Shown: positions 48,274 through 57,893, numbered from the stretch's first letter. The stretch: 64,000 nucleotides of DNA from Kribbella jejuensis (GCF_006715085.1 NZ_VFMM01000001.1:3963118-4027117), one strand, 5' to 3'. A program made the numbers and translations. The notes: a model not told the origin generated them from the sequence alone.

Positions 48274-51200
48274 TCAGGAACGCTTGAAGCGGAGGGTGAG
48301 GATCTGGAACGGGCGGAGTTCGAAGGAGACTCGGTTGTCGGTCAGGTCCCGGTCGGCGAGGACGCGTTCGAGCAGGTCGACCTCGGTGACGGAGGCGGCC
48401 GCGAACGACGGGGTGACCGTCGCGCGGGAACGACCGCCGGTGGACTCGTACAGCCGGACGACGACGTCACCGGACCGGTCGTCGGCCAGCTTGACCGCCT
48501 CGACGATCACGTTGTCGTTGTCCACAGCAACGATCGGCGCGACGCCGTCCGCACCGGTGACGACGCGCTCCGGCAGGTTGATCCGGTAGCCCTCCTCGAT
48601 CGCCTCCGGAATGCCGGCGCCGACCACGAGCGCGTGGTTGACGACGTGCAGGCCCTGGTCGGTCTTCGGGTCGGGGAACCGCGGCGCACGGATCAGCGAG
48701 GTCCGGATCGTAGTGGTGGTGCCACCGTCCTCGCGCGCGGTCCGGTTGATGTCGTGGCCGTACGTCGAGTCGTTGACCACGGCAACGCCGTACCCCGGCT
48801 CGCCGACGTGCACCCAGCGGTGCGCCGCGATCTCGAACTTGGCCGCGTCCCAGGAGGTGTTCTGGTGCGTCGGCCGGAAGATGTGCCCGAACTGCGTCTC
48901 GGACGCGGACCGGTCCGCGTGCACGTCGACCGGGTACGCCGCCTTCAGGAACTTCTCCGACTCGTGCCAGTCCATCGCGGTCTCGATGTCGACCCGCTTG
49001 GTGCCCGGGCGTACCCGTAGCGTCTGGGTGACGGTGGACCGGTTGAAGGACCGCTTGACCACGACCGTCGCAACCCCGTCGGCGGTGCTGAAGTCGACGC
49101 TGTCGACCTCGGTCACGTCCCGGACGTTGTTCTTGTAGAACGAGTCGACGTCCCACGCGTCCCAGTGGTTCGGGGTGTCCACGTGCAGCTGCAGAAGGTT
49201 GCCCACGGCACCCGGTGCGATGACCTCGCGGCCGGCCTCGACGTCGTACAGCGAGGTGATCAGCCCGCGCTCGTCGATGGTGACCCGGATCAGGCCGTTG
49301 TCCAGTACGCCGTTCTCGACCGTGACGGCCTGGCCCTCGCCGGCCGCGATCCCCGCGCCCAGACCGGGGACGCCGCTGCGCGAGTGCGGTGCCGCGTTGA
49401 AGACGATCTGCGCGTCGCCGGAGCCCGCCAGCGCCTGCTGGGCCTTGGCGATGATCGCGTTCAGCTCCTCGGCGACCCGCGCGTACGTCGCCTCCGCCTC
49501 GCGGTGCACCCACGAGATCGACGAGCCCGGCAGGATGTCGTGGAACTGGTGCAGCAGCGCGACCTTCCACAACCGGTCGAGGTCCTCGTACGGGTACGCG
49601 TCGAGCTTGCCCGCGACGACGGCCGCGGCGCTCCACAGCTCGGCCTCGCGGAGCAGGTGCTCGGTGCGCCGGTTGCCCTGCTTGGTCTTGGCCTGCGAGG
49701 TGTACGTCGCCCGGTGGATCTCCAGGTAGAGCTCGCCGGACCAGACCGGCGCGTGCTCGCGGTACTCCTCCTCGGCCGCGCTGAAGAACTCGGTCGGCGA
49801 CTCGATCGTCACCTTCGGCGAGGCCTCCAGGTTCGCCACCCGGCGCGCGGTCGCGACGAACTCACGGGTTGGTCCGCCACCGCCGTCGCCGTACCCGAAC
49901 GGGACCAGCGAGCGGGTCGCGGCGCCGTTCTCGGCGAAGTTCCGTTGCGCGTGCGCGAGCTCGCGGCCGGACAGGTCCGAGTTGTACGTGTCGATCGGCG
50001 GGAAGTGCGTGAACACCCGCGTGCCGTCCAGACCCTCCCACCAGAAGGTGTGGTGCGGGAACTTGTTCTCCTTGTTCCAGGAGATCTTCTGGGTCAGGAA
50101 CCACTTCGAACCGGACAGCTTCACCAGCTGCGGCAGCGCCGCGGTGTAGCCGAACGAGTCCGGCAGCCAGACCTCCTGGGTGTCGATCCCGTACTCGTCC
50201 AGGAAGAACCGCTTGCCGTGCACGAACTGCCGAGCCAGCGCTTCGCCGCCGGGCAGGTTGGTGTCGGACTCGACCCACATGCCCCCGACCGGAACGATGT
50301 GGCCTTCGGCGACGGCCTTCTTGAGCCGCTCCCAGACCTCCGGGTAGTTCTCCTTCACCCAGGCGTGCTGCTGCGCCTGCGAGAACGCGAAGACGAGCTC
50401 CGGGTACTCCTCGGCCAGCGTGGCAACGTTGGACACGGTCCGGGCCACCTTGCGGCGGGTCTCCCGGAGCGGCCAGAGCCAGGCGGAGTCGATGTGCGCG
50501 TGGCCGACCGCGGACAGCTGGTGGGCGCTGGCGTGCGCCGGGCGGCTGAGCACCTCGGTCAGCTCGGCGCGGGCGGCCGTGGCAGTACCGGCGACGTCCT
50601 CGTAGTCCAGGGCGTCCAGCGAGCGGCTCAGCGCGCGCAGGATCTCCTTGCGCCGCGGGTCCTGGATCGACAGCTCCTGCTGCAGGCTGTCCAGCGCCTC
50701 GAGGTCGAGGATCAGGTCCCACACCTCGGCGTTGAAGATCGCCAGATCGGCGCGGGTCAGGCGGTAGATCGGGTGGTCGCCCAGCCCGGCACCGATGTCG
50801 GTCTCGGCGTAGGCGTTGTCGAGCGGGATCTCCGGGTTCGCGGCCCCCTCGACGTAGAACTCCACGTAGTCGCCGGCGGAGGCCGCCGTACCGTCCGGGC
50901 CGAGGATCGACAACGGCGCGTACGTCTGCCGCGGGTGCAGGCCCTTGAGCGGCTTGCCCGAGGTGGTATGCACCAGGCCCTCGGCGGAGAACCCAGGACC
51001 GCCGCTGAAGCCGAGGTCGATGACCGCCTCGATCTCCCGGCCGGCCCACTCGGCCGGCACCTGGCCGCTGAACTTGAACCAGGCGGTACCCCAGGCCGGG
51101 CCCCACGGCTGGCCGATCTCGGCCGGCTCGTAGGTCTGGGCCAGCGCCTCGGCGGGGGTCACGGGCTCACCGGGTGCGTGCCACACCTGGATGTCCAGCG

Positions 51201-51288
51201 GGACGGCCGCGCCGTAGATCGCGGGGCGGAGCCGCTCCCGCAGGGCGCGCCTGAGCCGCTCCTCGATGAGTTGACGGTCGTCGTGCAC
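48274..51288 (-). CDS. GH38 alpha-mannosidase
   Basis: A 1004-residue cytoplasmic alpha-mannosidase. The catalytic barrel contains AVGHAHIDSAWLWPLRE (zinc ligands) and WLPDSFGYTAALPQL with the nucleophile Asp377; FWWEGLDGTRVFTHFPPIDTYN follows. The C-terminal half is the GH38 beta domain. The GTG at 51288 follows GAGG by about seven bases; the longer frame to 51441 would cross the operator. A LacI-type operator lies 52 bases upstream, suggesting sugar-induced expression, perhaps for mannan or N-glycan turnover. Confidence 0.88.
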   Translation of the reverse strand: MHDDRQLIEERLRRALRERLRPAIYGAAVPLDIQVWHAPGEPVTPAEALAQTYEPAEIGQPWGPAWGTAWFKFSGQVPAEWAGREIEAVIDLGFSGGPGFSAEGLVHTTSGKPLKGLHPRQTYAPLSILGPDGTAASAGDYVEFYVEGAANPEIPLDNAYAETDIGAGLGDHPIYRLTRADLAIFNAEVWDLILDLEALDSLQQELSIQDPRRKEILRALSRSLDALDYEDVAGTATAARAELTEVLSRPAHASAHQLSAVGHAHIDSAWLWPLRETRRKVARTVSNVATLAEEYPELVFAFSQAQQHAWVKENYPEVWERLKKAVAEGHIVPVGGMWVESDTNLPGGEALARQFVHGKRFFLDEYGIDTQEVWLPDSFGYTAALPQLVKLSGSKWFLTQKISWNKENKFPHHTFWWEGLDGTRVFTHFPPIDTYNSDLSGRELAHAQRNFAENGAATRSLVPFGYGDGGGGPTREFVATARRVANLEASPKVTIESPTEFFSAAEEEYREHAPVWSGELYLEIHRATYTSQAKTKQGNRRTEHLLREAELWSAAAVVAGKLDAYPYEDLDRLWKVALLHQFHDILPGSSISWVHREAEATYARVAEELNAIIAKAQQALAGSGDAQIVFNAAPHSRSGVPGLGAGIAAGEGQAVTVENGVLDNGLIRVTIDERGLITSLYDVEAGREVIAPGAVGNLLQLHVDTPNHWDAWDVDSFYKNNVRDVTEVDSVDFSTADGVATVVVKRSFNRSTVTQTLRVRPGTKRVDIETAMDWHESEKFLKAAYPVDVHADRSASETQFGHIFRPTHQNTSWDAAKFEIAAHRWVHVGEPGYGVAVVNDSTYGHDINRTAREDGGTTTTIRTSLIRAPRFPDPKTDQGLHVVNHALVVGAGIPEAIEEGYRINLPERVVTGADGVAPIVAVDNDNVIVEAVKLADDRSGDVVVRLYESTGGRSRATVTPSFAAASVTEVDLLERVLADRDLTDNRVSFELRPFQILTLRFKRS

Positions 51289-51339
51289 GAAATCAGCCTC
51301 CGGGGAAGGATCCTCACGCGGCCGCCGCGGCCGCACGGA

Positions 51340-51353
51340 TGACAACGCTGTCA
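51340..51353. promoter_or_regulatory. LacI-family type operator upstream of alpha-mannosidase
   Basis: TGACAACGCTGTCA has a central CG and six of seven matched base pairs, the classic actinobacterial LacI/GalR form TGACAnCGnTGTCA. It lies 52 bases before the mannosidase start and 127 bases before the TAXI lipoprotein start, so control of the former is more likely. Confidence 0.65.
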
Positions 51354-51479
51354 CACCGACCCCGGATGCGTCCAGACACAGTTTGTCTCTCGCTGTGTGG
51401 AATCTCGCTGCGTAGCGGTTGGGTTGCGGCGGCCGGCACAACTACCCGCACGGCCTCATTCTTGTCTAGGTTGTCCTGC

Positions 51480-52598
51480 ATGGATCGCCCCCGCCTGCTG
51501 ACCCCTGCCCGGCCGACTGGGTTGACCCGCCGTAGCCTGCTGGGCCTGGGCGCTGCCGCCGCGTCGGGCCTGGTGCTGCCCGGCTGCTCGCGCGGCCGCG
51601 CCGACGAGCCCGCGCCGTCGGGTTCGGGCGTGTTCGCCACCGGCAACAAGGGCGGCGTCTACTACTCGTTCGGTGCGGCGCTCAGCGCACTGACCAGCGA
51701 GGTCACCGGCGTCGAGCTGAAGCCGGTCGTGACCAATGGGTCGGTGGAAAACCTGCGCCTCGTCGCCGCCCGCAAGGCCGACCTCGGGTTCTGTACGTCG
51801 GACTCGGCGCTCGCGGCGTACGAGGGCACCGGCGAGTTCAGCAACGGGTCGGGGCTGCGGTTCTACGCGTTGGCCCGGGTGTACGACAACTACGTGCACG
51901 TCGTCGTACCGATGTCGTCGAAGGCGACGAGCCTGGACGACCTGTTCCCGAGCAAGGCCAACCCGTTGCGGAAGATGGTCGTCGGGGTCGGTCCGAAGAA
52001 CTCCGGGACCCAGATTGTCGCCGACATGATCCTGGACAACGCCCGGCGCGACCTGATCGCGAAGAACCCGACGCTCGACCCCGCGAAGGTCGACGTGATC
52101 CGGCGGAACATGACGCTGGAGGAAATGGTGGCCGCCATCCAGCCGCAGGGCCACGAGACCCACGGTTCGCTCGACGCGTTCATCTGGAGCGGCGGGGTGC
52201 CGACCGACCCGATCGCGAACCTGCAGAAGGGGATCGGGTTCCGGTTGCTGGACATCGGCGCCGTCGCCGAGGAGATCGCGCTGCAGAAGTTCGGCGGGTT
52301 CCTGGTCTCGGCGATCCCGCCGTCGCAGTACGGGCTGGCCAGTTCGGTACCGACGCTGGCGGTCCCGAACTACCTGATCGCGAAGCCGAACCTGTCGGAC
52401 TCCTGGGCCTGGTGGACGGTCAACACGCTGTTCCGCCGGCAGAACGACCTGATCAAGGGCACCCCGACGCCCGGCGGTACGCCTGGCAGCGGTGGTCACC
52501 CGGAGGCCGGCGCGCTGGACCCCCGGTCCGCGATCGCCACCATGCCGGTCCCACTGCACCCCGCAGCCGAGCGCTGGTACCGGCAGAACCACATCTGA
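51480..52598 (+). CDS. TAXI family solute-binding lipoprotein (first copy)
   Basis: A 372-residue TAXI-type receptor of TRAP transporters. The N terminus has a twin-arginine-like signal (TRRSLLGLGAAAASGL) ending in lipobox LPGC, so a Tat-exported lipoprotein is likely. The binding domain has TGNKGGVYYSFGAALS, GVGPKNSGTQIVADMIL and DAFIWSGGVPTDPI, all TAXI hallmarks. A 30-residue Gly/Pro segment precedes the C terminus. It is separated from the permease by the two-component genes on the other strand. Confidence 0.85.
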   Translation: MDRPRLLTPARPTGLTRRSLLGLGAAAASGLVLPGCSRGRADEPAPSGSGVFATGNKGGVYYSFGAALSALTSEVTGVELKPVVTNGSVENLRLVAARKADLGFCTSDSALAAYEGTGEFSNGSGLRFYALARVYDNYVHVVVPMSSKATSLDDLFPSKANPLRKMVVGVGPKNSGTQIVADMILDNARRDLIAKNPTLDPAKVDVIRRNMTLEEMVAAIQPQGHETHGSLDAFIWSGGVPTDPIANLQKGIGFRLLDIGAVAEEIALQKFGGFLVSAIPPSQYGLASSVPTLAVPNYLIAKPNLSDSWAWWTVNTLFRRQNDLIKGTPTPGGTPGSGGHPEAGALDPRSAIATMPVPLHPAAERWYRQNHI

Positions 52599-52628
52599 CC
52601 CGCCGCCTGCCCCCTGGCAAGTGCGGCT

Positions 52629-54005
52629 CTAGGCGTCGTAGTCGTCGATCAGGGGGACGCGGACCTCGATGACGAGGCCGCCGCCGATCGGGGGGCGGGC
52701 GACCACGCGGCCGCCGACCCGGGCCGCCTCGGAGCGGACGATCGCCAGGCCGAGACCGGTGCCCGGCATCTCCCGGTGGTGGGCGCTGCGCCAGAACCGC
52801 TCGCCGACCTTCTTCAGGTCGCGGGAGCCGAGGCCCAGACCGTGGTCGCGCACCGACAGCACGACTTCGGTGCCGTCCCGGGTGACCGAGACCTCCACCG
52901 GCGGTGCCCCGTACTTGGACGCGTTGTCGAGCAGTACGTCGAGGATGTCGTCGACCTCGAGCTCGGGCGCGACTCCGCCCGGCACCATCTCGCCGACGAT
53001 CAGCTCCATGTCGTCGGCGGCGTACACGGCCTTCCAGCCGACCAGCCGCTCCTTCACCGCCTGGGCCAGGTCCAGCGGCTCTTCGTTGCCCTCGGCATCG
53101 GCCGCGGACGGGCGGTCGGAGCCGGCCAGCCGGGACAGCCGCTGGACGATCCGGCCGAGCCGGTCGATGTCGCTGAGCGCGAACCGCGCGGTCGGCGACA
53201 GCCGGGACAGGCCCTCGATGTGGATCCGGGCCGACGTCAGCGGCGTCCGCAGCTGGTGCGAGGCGTCGGCGACGAACTCGCGCTCACGTTGGCGGGCCTG
53301 GTGCAGGCTCAACGCCATCGAGTTGAAGCTGTCACCCAGCCGCCGCAGTTCCGGTGCCCGGCCGTCGGTCGACACGCGCGTGTCGAGGGCGCCCCGGGTG
53401 ATCTGGTGAGTCGCGTTGTCGAGGTCCTGCAGCGGCCGCAGCACCCAGCGGGTGATCGGCCGGACGATACCGACGATGATCGCGCCGATGCTGATCAGCA
53501 GCCCGCCGAGGAGCAGCAGCAGCCCGCTCTGTACCTGGTCCCGGGCCTTCTCGGTCGGCACCCGGAGGACGGCGGCACCGAGCACGCTGCCGTTGTTGAC
53601 GACCGGACGGGAGACGATCATCTCGCCGGACCGCCACGGCCACAACGCCGGCGGCTCGGGTGGCAGGCGGCCGGCCAGCGTACTGTGCAGCGCCGCCGCG
53701 ATGTCGTCCTGCTTGACGTCCACGCCCGACACCGACGTGGCGACCACCCGGGAGTCCACGTCGACGACGAACACCGGCGTGTTGTAGAGCTCCTGGTACC
53801 GCACCGCGAGCTCACGCAGGTTCGCGATGTCGCCGGTCTGCAGCGGGGACTCGGCCATCGCGGCGAACCAGTCCGCGTCGTTGCTCCGGGACAGGAACAG
53901 CGTCCGCGACGTACTCGTCGCGATGAAGTTCGCGAGCGGGATCACCGCGACGATCGCCAGCGCGACGACCATCGGGACGAGGGACTGCAGTAGTCGACGG
54001 CGCAA
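52629..54005 (-). CDS. EnvZ/OmpR-type sensor histidine kinase
   Basis: A 458-residue kinase. It has TM1 (residues about 8-30), a 130-residue extracytoplasmic sensor with VVDVDSRVVATSVSG, TM2 (about 162-185), HAMP, HisKA with phospho-His in FVADASHQLRTPLTSARIH, and HATPase with LLDNASKYG and GTGLGLAIV. It sits between the two TAXI receptor genes and follows its response regulator by three bases, so it probably senses the TAXI substrate or a receptor-ligand complex. Confidence 0.88.
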   Translation of the reverse strand: MRRRLLQSLVPMVVALAIVAVIPLANFIATSTSRTLFLSRSNDADWFAAMAESPLQTGDIANLRELAVRYQELYNTPVFVVDVDSRVVATSVSGVDVKQDDIAAALHSTLAGRLPPEPPALWPWRSGEMIVSRPVVNNGSVLGAAVLRVPTEKARDQVQSGLLLLLGGLLISIGAIIVGIVRPITRWVLRPLQDLDNATHQITRGALDTRVSTDGRAPELRRLGDSFNSMALSLHQARQREREFVADASHQLRTPLTSARIHIEGLSRLSPTARFALSDIDRLGRIVQRLSRLAGSDRPSAADAEGNEEPLDLAQAVKERLVGWKAVYAADDMELIVGEMVPGGVAPELEVDDILDVLLDNASKYGAPPVEVSVTRDGTEVVLSVRDHGLGLGSRDLKKVGERFWRSAHHREMPGTGLGLAIVRSEAARVGGRVVARPPIGGGLVIEVRVPLIDDYDA

Positions 54006-54008
54006 CGG

Positions 54009-54674
54009 TCAGTCCGAACCCAAGCGGTAGCCGACGCCGCGGATGGTCTGCACCAGCTCCGGCCGGCCGAGCTTGGCGCGCAGGCTGGCCACATGCACGT
54101 CCATGGTCCGCGACGACGCCTCGAACACCGACTGCCAGGCGTAGAGCGCCACCTGTTCCCGGGGGACCACCCGGCCGTGGTGTGCGGCCAGTACTGCGAG
54201 CACGTCGAACTCCTTGCGGGTCAGGCTGATGGGCTTGTCCGCCACCTGCACCGTCCGGGCCTCGATGTCGACGGTCAGGTCGCCGACAGTCACCCGGGGG
54301 CGGGGCTGCAAGAGACCGGTACGACGAAGTACAGCATCGATACGGGCCAGGAGTTCGGAAATCGCAAACGGTTTCACCACATAGTCGTCGGCGCCGCTGC
54401 GCAGCCCGCGAACCCGGTCGGCCGCCTCGCCGCGCGCGGTCACCGCGATCACCGGTACGTCGGAGACCGTGCGGATCTGCCGGCACACGTTGATACCGTC
54501 CCCGTCCGGCAACCCGAGGTCCAGCAGGACCAGGTCGCCAGGATCCGCCGCCAGGGCGTCCGCGGCCGTCCGGACGTGCGTCACCATCAGGCCGTAGCGC
54601 CGCAAGGCGGGTATCAGGGCATTGGCGATATCGAGATCGTCCTCGACCAGCAGAATCCGGACCGCGCCACTCAT
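54009..54674 (-). CDS. OmpR-family response regulator
   Basis: A 221-residue regulator. The receiver has LLVEDDLDIAN, phospho-Asp in DLVLLDLGLPDGDG and Lys in YVVKPF; the C-terminal winged helix has LTRKEFDVLAVLAAHHGRVV and RTMDVHVASLRAKLG. It starts 118 bases from the divergent TRAP permease gene, its likely target. The ATG at 54674 is the natural start. Confidence 0.9.
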   Translation of the reverse strand: MSGAVRILLVEDDLDIANALIPALRRYGLMVTHVRTAADALAADPGDLVLLDLGLPDGDGINVCRQIRTVSDVPVIAVTARGEAADRVRGLRSGADDYVVKPFAISELLARIDAVLRRTGLLQPRPRVTVGDLTVDIEARTVQVADKPISLTRKEFDVLAVLAAHHGRVVPREQVALYAWQSVFEASSRTMDVHVASLRAKLGRPELVQTIRGVGYRLGSD

Positions 54675-54792
54675 GCGGTGATCGTAGGCCAGGTCACGGC
54701 CCGATGTGTCAGATCTTGGTAAAGACGTAATCACGCGACTCCGCGCAGTGTTCGGCAACATTAACCTTCCGGACACAGGAGGGAATCGCTTC

Positions 54793-56790
54793 ATGACTGT
54801 CGGTGTTGGTGCCGAGGGCCTGGCCACGCCCTCCGACGAGGAACTGGCCGAGTACGAGCAGGAACGCCCCGCTCGGCGGCTCCGCCCTGCCCTGAATCTG
54901 GTGATTTCGGTCTGGTGCGCAATCATCAGCGTCGGCGTGCTGGCACAGGTCTTCTTCCCTCTACCACAAGGCACGCAGTTCTACTTGGTGATCTTTCTCG
55001 CAGCGGTTCTGCCGATCACCCTGCTCTGTTACCGGGGCTTTCCGGGTCGTCGGGGCAGCCACGACGACCCGGGGATCCTCGACTGGGTCCTCGCGGTTGT
55101 TGCCTTGGCAGTCTGTGTCTACCCGCTCTTCGACTTCGACGGCTACCTCGAACGCCGCCAGACGCCGACGGCCTTGGATGTCGTTGCCGGTGCCATCTTG
55201 TTGGTGCTGCTGCTCGAGGCGTGCCGTCGTACGACCGGCTGGGTGTTGCCGGTGTTCAGCCTGGTCTTCATCGCTTACGCGTACTACGGGGGCTACTTGC
55301 CCTACACGTGGTCGCTCGCACATCAGGGCTTCAACTTCGACGCGATCATCGCGCAGTTCACGATGGGTACGGCGGGGTTCTACGGCACACCGTTGGCCGT
55401 CGCGGCGTCGTACATCGTGCTGTTCACCATCTACGGCGCAGTGCTCGACTACTCGGGCGCGGGCAAGTTCTTCATCGACCTGTCCTTCGCGGCCTTCAAG
55501 CGCAGCCGTACGGCACCTGGGCGGACCGTGACGCTCGCGGGCTTCCTGCTCGGCAGCGTGTCCGGTTCGGGTACGGCGACCGCGGTGTCGCTCGGTACGG
55601 TCTCGTGGCCGATCCTGCGTCGCGCCGGGTATCCGCCGGAGCCGGCGGGCGGGATGCTCGCGGCGTCCGGGATCGGCGCGATTCTGTCACCGCCGACGCT
55701 CGGGGCGGCCGCGTTCATCATCGCGGAGTTCCTGCAGGTCTCGTACCTGAAGGTGCTCGGGTTCGCGGTGATCCCGACGATCCTGTACTACCTGGGGATC
55801 CTGCTCGCGATCGAGATCGACGCCCGCAAGCACGGGACGACATCGGCGCCGGGGTCCGGCGGCTCGGCGTGGCGGTTGCTGCTGCGGTTCGGGTACCACT
55901 TCCTGTCGCTGTTCGTGATCATCGCGTTCATGGCGGTCGACGTACCGCCGTTCAAGGCCGTCGTCTACGCGGTGATCATCCAGTTCGGGCTGTCGTTCCT
56001 GGACCGTGAGCATCGGTTGACTGCCGGTCCGCTGTTCAAAGCGCTTGCCCAGGGCACCCGTTCGGTGCTGCCGGTGGCGGCGACCTGCGCGACCGCGGGC
56101 GTGATCGTCGCGGTCACCACGCAGACCGGGCTCGGGCTGAACCTGGCCGAGATCATCGTCGGTGCGGCGCGCGGGCTGACCTCGAACCACACGGTGGTGC
56201 TGATCCTGACCGTGGTGCTGTCCGCGCTCGCGGTGCTGATCCTCGGGTTGGCGGTGCCGGTGACCGCATCCTTCATCATCGCGGCGGTGATCATCTCGCC
56301 GGCCCTGGTGAACCTCGGCGTCACGCAACCCGAGGCGTACATGTTCATCTTCTACTACGCCGTGTTGTCCGAGGTGTCGCCGCCGACCGCCTTGGCCGCT
56401 GTCGCGACGGCCGCGATCACCGGTGGCAAGGTGATGTCGACGATGTGGCAGGCGTGGAAGTACACCCTGCCGGCGTTTCTGGTCCCGTTCGCGTTCGTAC
56501 TCACCGACAACGGTGCGCATCTGCTCGGTCAGGGCTCGTTCGCGGGCATGGTGTGGACCACGCTGGTGTCGATGCTGGCCGTCGCCGCGCTCGCGGTGGT
56601 GACGGGCGGTTGGATCTTCGTCTCTTGTGGCTGGCTGGAGCGGGCGGTCTGCGTACCGGCGGCGCTGCTGCTGCTGTACCTCGCGCCCGTAACTGTCACG
56701 GCCGGAATCTGTTTGCTACTTGTTGCCGTCGTCATCAATCTGGTCCGGCGGCAACGCCAGGCCACTGCCGAGGAAGGAACCGCTGGATGA
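54793..56790 (+). CDS. Fused TRAP transporter permease (DctQ-DctM)
   Basis: A 665-residue permease combining the small four-helix subunit and the large multi-helix subunit in one chain, as in TAXI-TRAP systems. The N-terminal 200 residues hold the DctQ-like helices; the DctM part has GSVSGSGTATAVSLGTVSWP, GGMLAASGIGAILSPPTLGAAAFI and VPVTASFIIAAVIISP. Uptake is ion-driven, not ATP-driven. AGGAGG precedes the ATG. Its stop overlaps the second TAXI receptor start (ATGA). Confidence 0.88.
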   Translation: MTVGVGAEGLATPSDEELAEYEQERPARRLRPALNLVISVWCAIISVGVLAQVFFPLPQGTQFYLVIFLAAVLPITLLCYRGFPGRRGSHDDPGILDWVLAVVALAVCVYPLFDFDGYLERRQTPTALDVVAGAILLVLLLEACRRTTGWVLPVFSLVFIAYAYYGGYLPYTWSLAHQGFNFDAIIAQFTMGTAGFYGTPLAVAASYIVLFTIYGAVLDYSGAGKFFIDLSFAAFKRSRTAPGRTVTLAGFLLGSVSGSGTATAVSLGTVSWPILRRAGYPPEPAGGMLAASGIGAILSPPTLGAAAFIIAEFLQVSYLKVLGFAVIPTILYYLGILLAIEIDARKHGTTSAPGSGGSAWRLLLRFGYHFLSLFVIIAFMAVDVPPFKAVVYAVIIQFGLSFLDREHRLTAGPLFKALAQGTRSVLPVAATCATAGVIVAVTTQTGLGLNLAEIIVGAARGLTSNHTVVLILTVVLSALAVLILGLAVPVTASFIIAAVIISPALVNLGVTQPEAYMFIFYYAVLSEVSPPTALAAVATAAITGGKVMSTMWQAWKYTLPAFLVPFAFVLTDNGAHLLGQGSFAGMVWTTLVSMLAVAALAVVTGGWIFVSCGWLERAVCVPAALLLLYLAPVTVTAGICLLLVAVVINLVRRQRQATAEEGTAG

Positions 56791-57749
56791 GATTCCGTGG
56801 TCTCGTGGCGCTCGTTGCCGTTGTGGGGCTTACTGCCTGTGGTGGTCAGCGCCAACCGGCCGGCTCCTCGGACGGTGGTGGACGGCTGACGATTGCCACC
56901 GGCAACACGACGGGCGTGTACTACCAGCTCGGTGGTGCGCTGGCCTCGGTGATCTCGGCCAAGATGTCCGGCTATCGCGCCACGGCGAGCGAGACCGGCG
57001 CCTCGGTGCAGAACATCCAGGGGCTGGTCAGCGGCAACTACGACATCGCGTTCTCGCTCGGTGACTCGGCCGCGGACGCCGTCAACGGTGTGAACAGCTT
57101 CAAGTCCAAGCAGGACGTGGTCGCGCTCACCCGGCTGTACAACAACTACACCCAGGTCGCCGTACGGACCTCGGCGAACATCACGTCGATCGCCGACCTG
57201 AAGGGCAAGCGGGTCTCCACCGGCTCGCCGAACTCGGGTACCGAGGTGATCGCCCGCCGGCTGCTCGAGGCGGCCGGGCTCGATCCCGCGCACGACGTGA
57301 CGGCGCAACGTCTCGGTCTGCCGGAGTCGGTGGACGCGATGAAGTCCGGGTCGATCGACGCGCTGGTCTGGTCCGGTGGCCTGCCGACCGGCGGCATCAC
57401 CGATCTGGTCACGAGCATGGGCAATGGTGTGAAGCTCTTGCCGATCACGGATCTGCTGCCCAAAATGCAGGAGAAGTACGGCTCGGTCTACTCGGCCGCA
57501 CCGATCCCGGCGGCGACCTACAAGCAGCCGGCCGACGTGCAGACGATCGTCGTACCGAACGTGTTGCTGGTCCGCAAGGACATGAAGGACGAGCTGGCCG
57601 AGCAGCTCACGAAGACCCTCTACGACAACAAGGACGCCCTGGTCGCGGTGAACGCGGCCGCGAAGGGCATCACGCTCGACAACGCCGACAAAACCGACCC
57701 GGTGCCGCTGCACCCGGGCGCGAAGAAGGCGATCGACGGCTTGCGGTGA
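56787..57749 (+). CDS. TAXI family solute-binding lipoprotein (second copy)
   Basis: A 320-residue TAXI receptor with a short Sec lipoprotein signal (lipobox LTAC, about residue 18). Binding motifs: IATGNTTGVYYQLGGALASV, RVSTGSPNSGTEVIARRLLE and DALVWSGGLPTGGI. It is translationally coupled to the permease and is therefore the primary receptor. It differs clearly from the first copy in export route and sequence, suggesting two ligands or two affinities. It is followed by two terminators. Confidence 0.87.
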   Translation: MRFRGLVALVAVVGLTACGGQRQPAGSSDGGGRLTIATGNTTGVYYQLGGALASVISAKMSGYRATASETGASVQNIQGLVSGNYDIAFSLGDSAADAVNGVNSFKSKQDVVALTRLYNNYTQVAVRTSANITSIADLKGKRVSTGSPNSGTEVIARRLLEAAGLDPAHDVTAQRLGLPESVDAMKSGSIDALVWSGGLPTGGITDLVTSMGNGVKLLPITDLLPKMQEKYGSVYSAAPIPAATYKQPADVQTIVVPNVLLVRKDMKDELAEQLTKTLYDNKDALVAVNAAAKGITLDNADKTDPVPLHPGAKKAIDGLR

Positions 57750-57800
57750 CAACTTGCTGGGTACCGGTGCTTGTTGCGCCCGTCCCCGCATTCTGGACCG

Positions 57801-57834
57801 TCCTCCCCCGCACACCAGGCGCAGCGGGGGAGGA
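57801..57834. terminator. Hairpin terminator, first of a pair
   Basis: TCCTCCCCCGC and GCGGGGGAGGA make a perfect 11-bp stem with a 12-base loop containing ACCAGGCGCA. It lies 52 bases after the TAXI receptor stop. Confidence 0.75.
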
Positions 57835-57836
57835 CG

Positions 57837-57877
57837 CAGGCCGGCTCCCACGACCAGGCGCAGTGGGAGCCGGCCTG
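57837..57877. terminator. Hairpin terminator, second of a pair
   Basis: CAGGCCGGCTCCCAC and GTGGGAGCCGGCCTG make a perfect 15-bp stem with an 11-base loop, GACCAGGCGCA. The loop repeats the ACCAGGCGCA of the preceding hairpin although the stems differ. It separates the TAXI operon from the convergent hemerythrin-like gene. Confidence 0.8.
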
Positions 57878-57893
57878 ATCGTGGGAACCGGGT

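Noticed and set aside
49165..51342. A 725-codon plus-strand frame opposite the alpha-mannosidase
   Set aside because: It mirrors the mannosidase coding frame and has repetitive Arg/Leu/Val composition; the GH38 motifs settle which strand is real.
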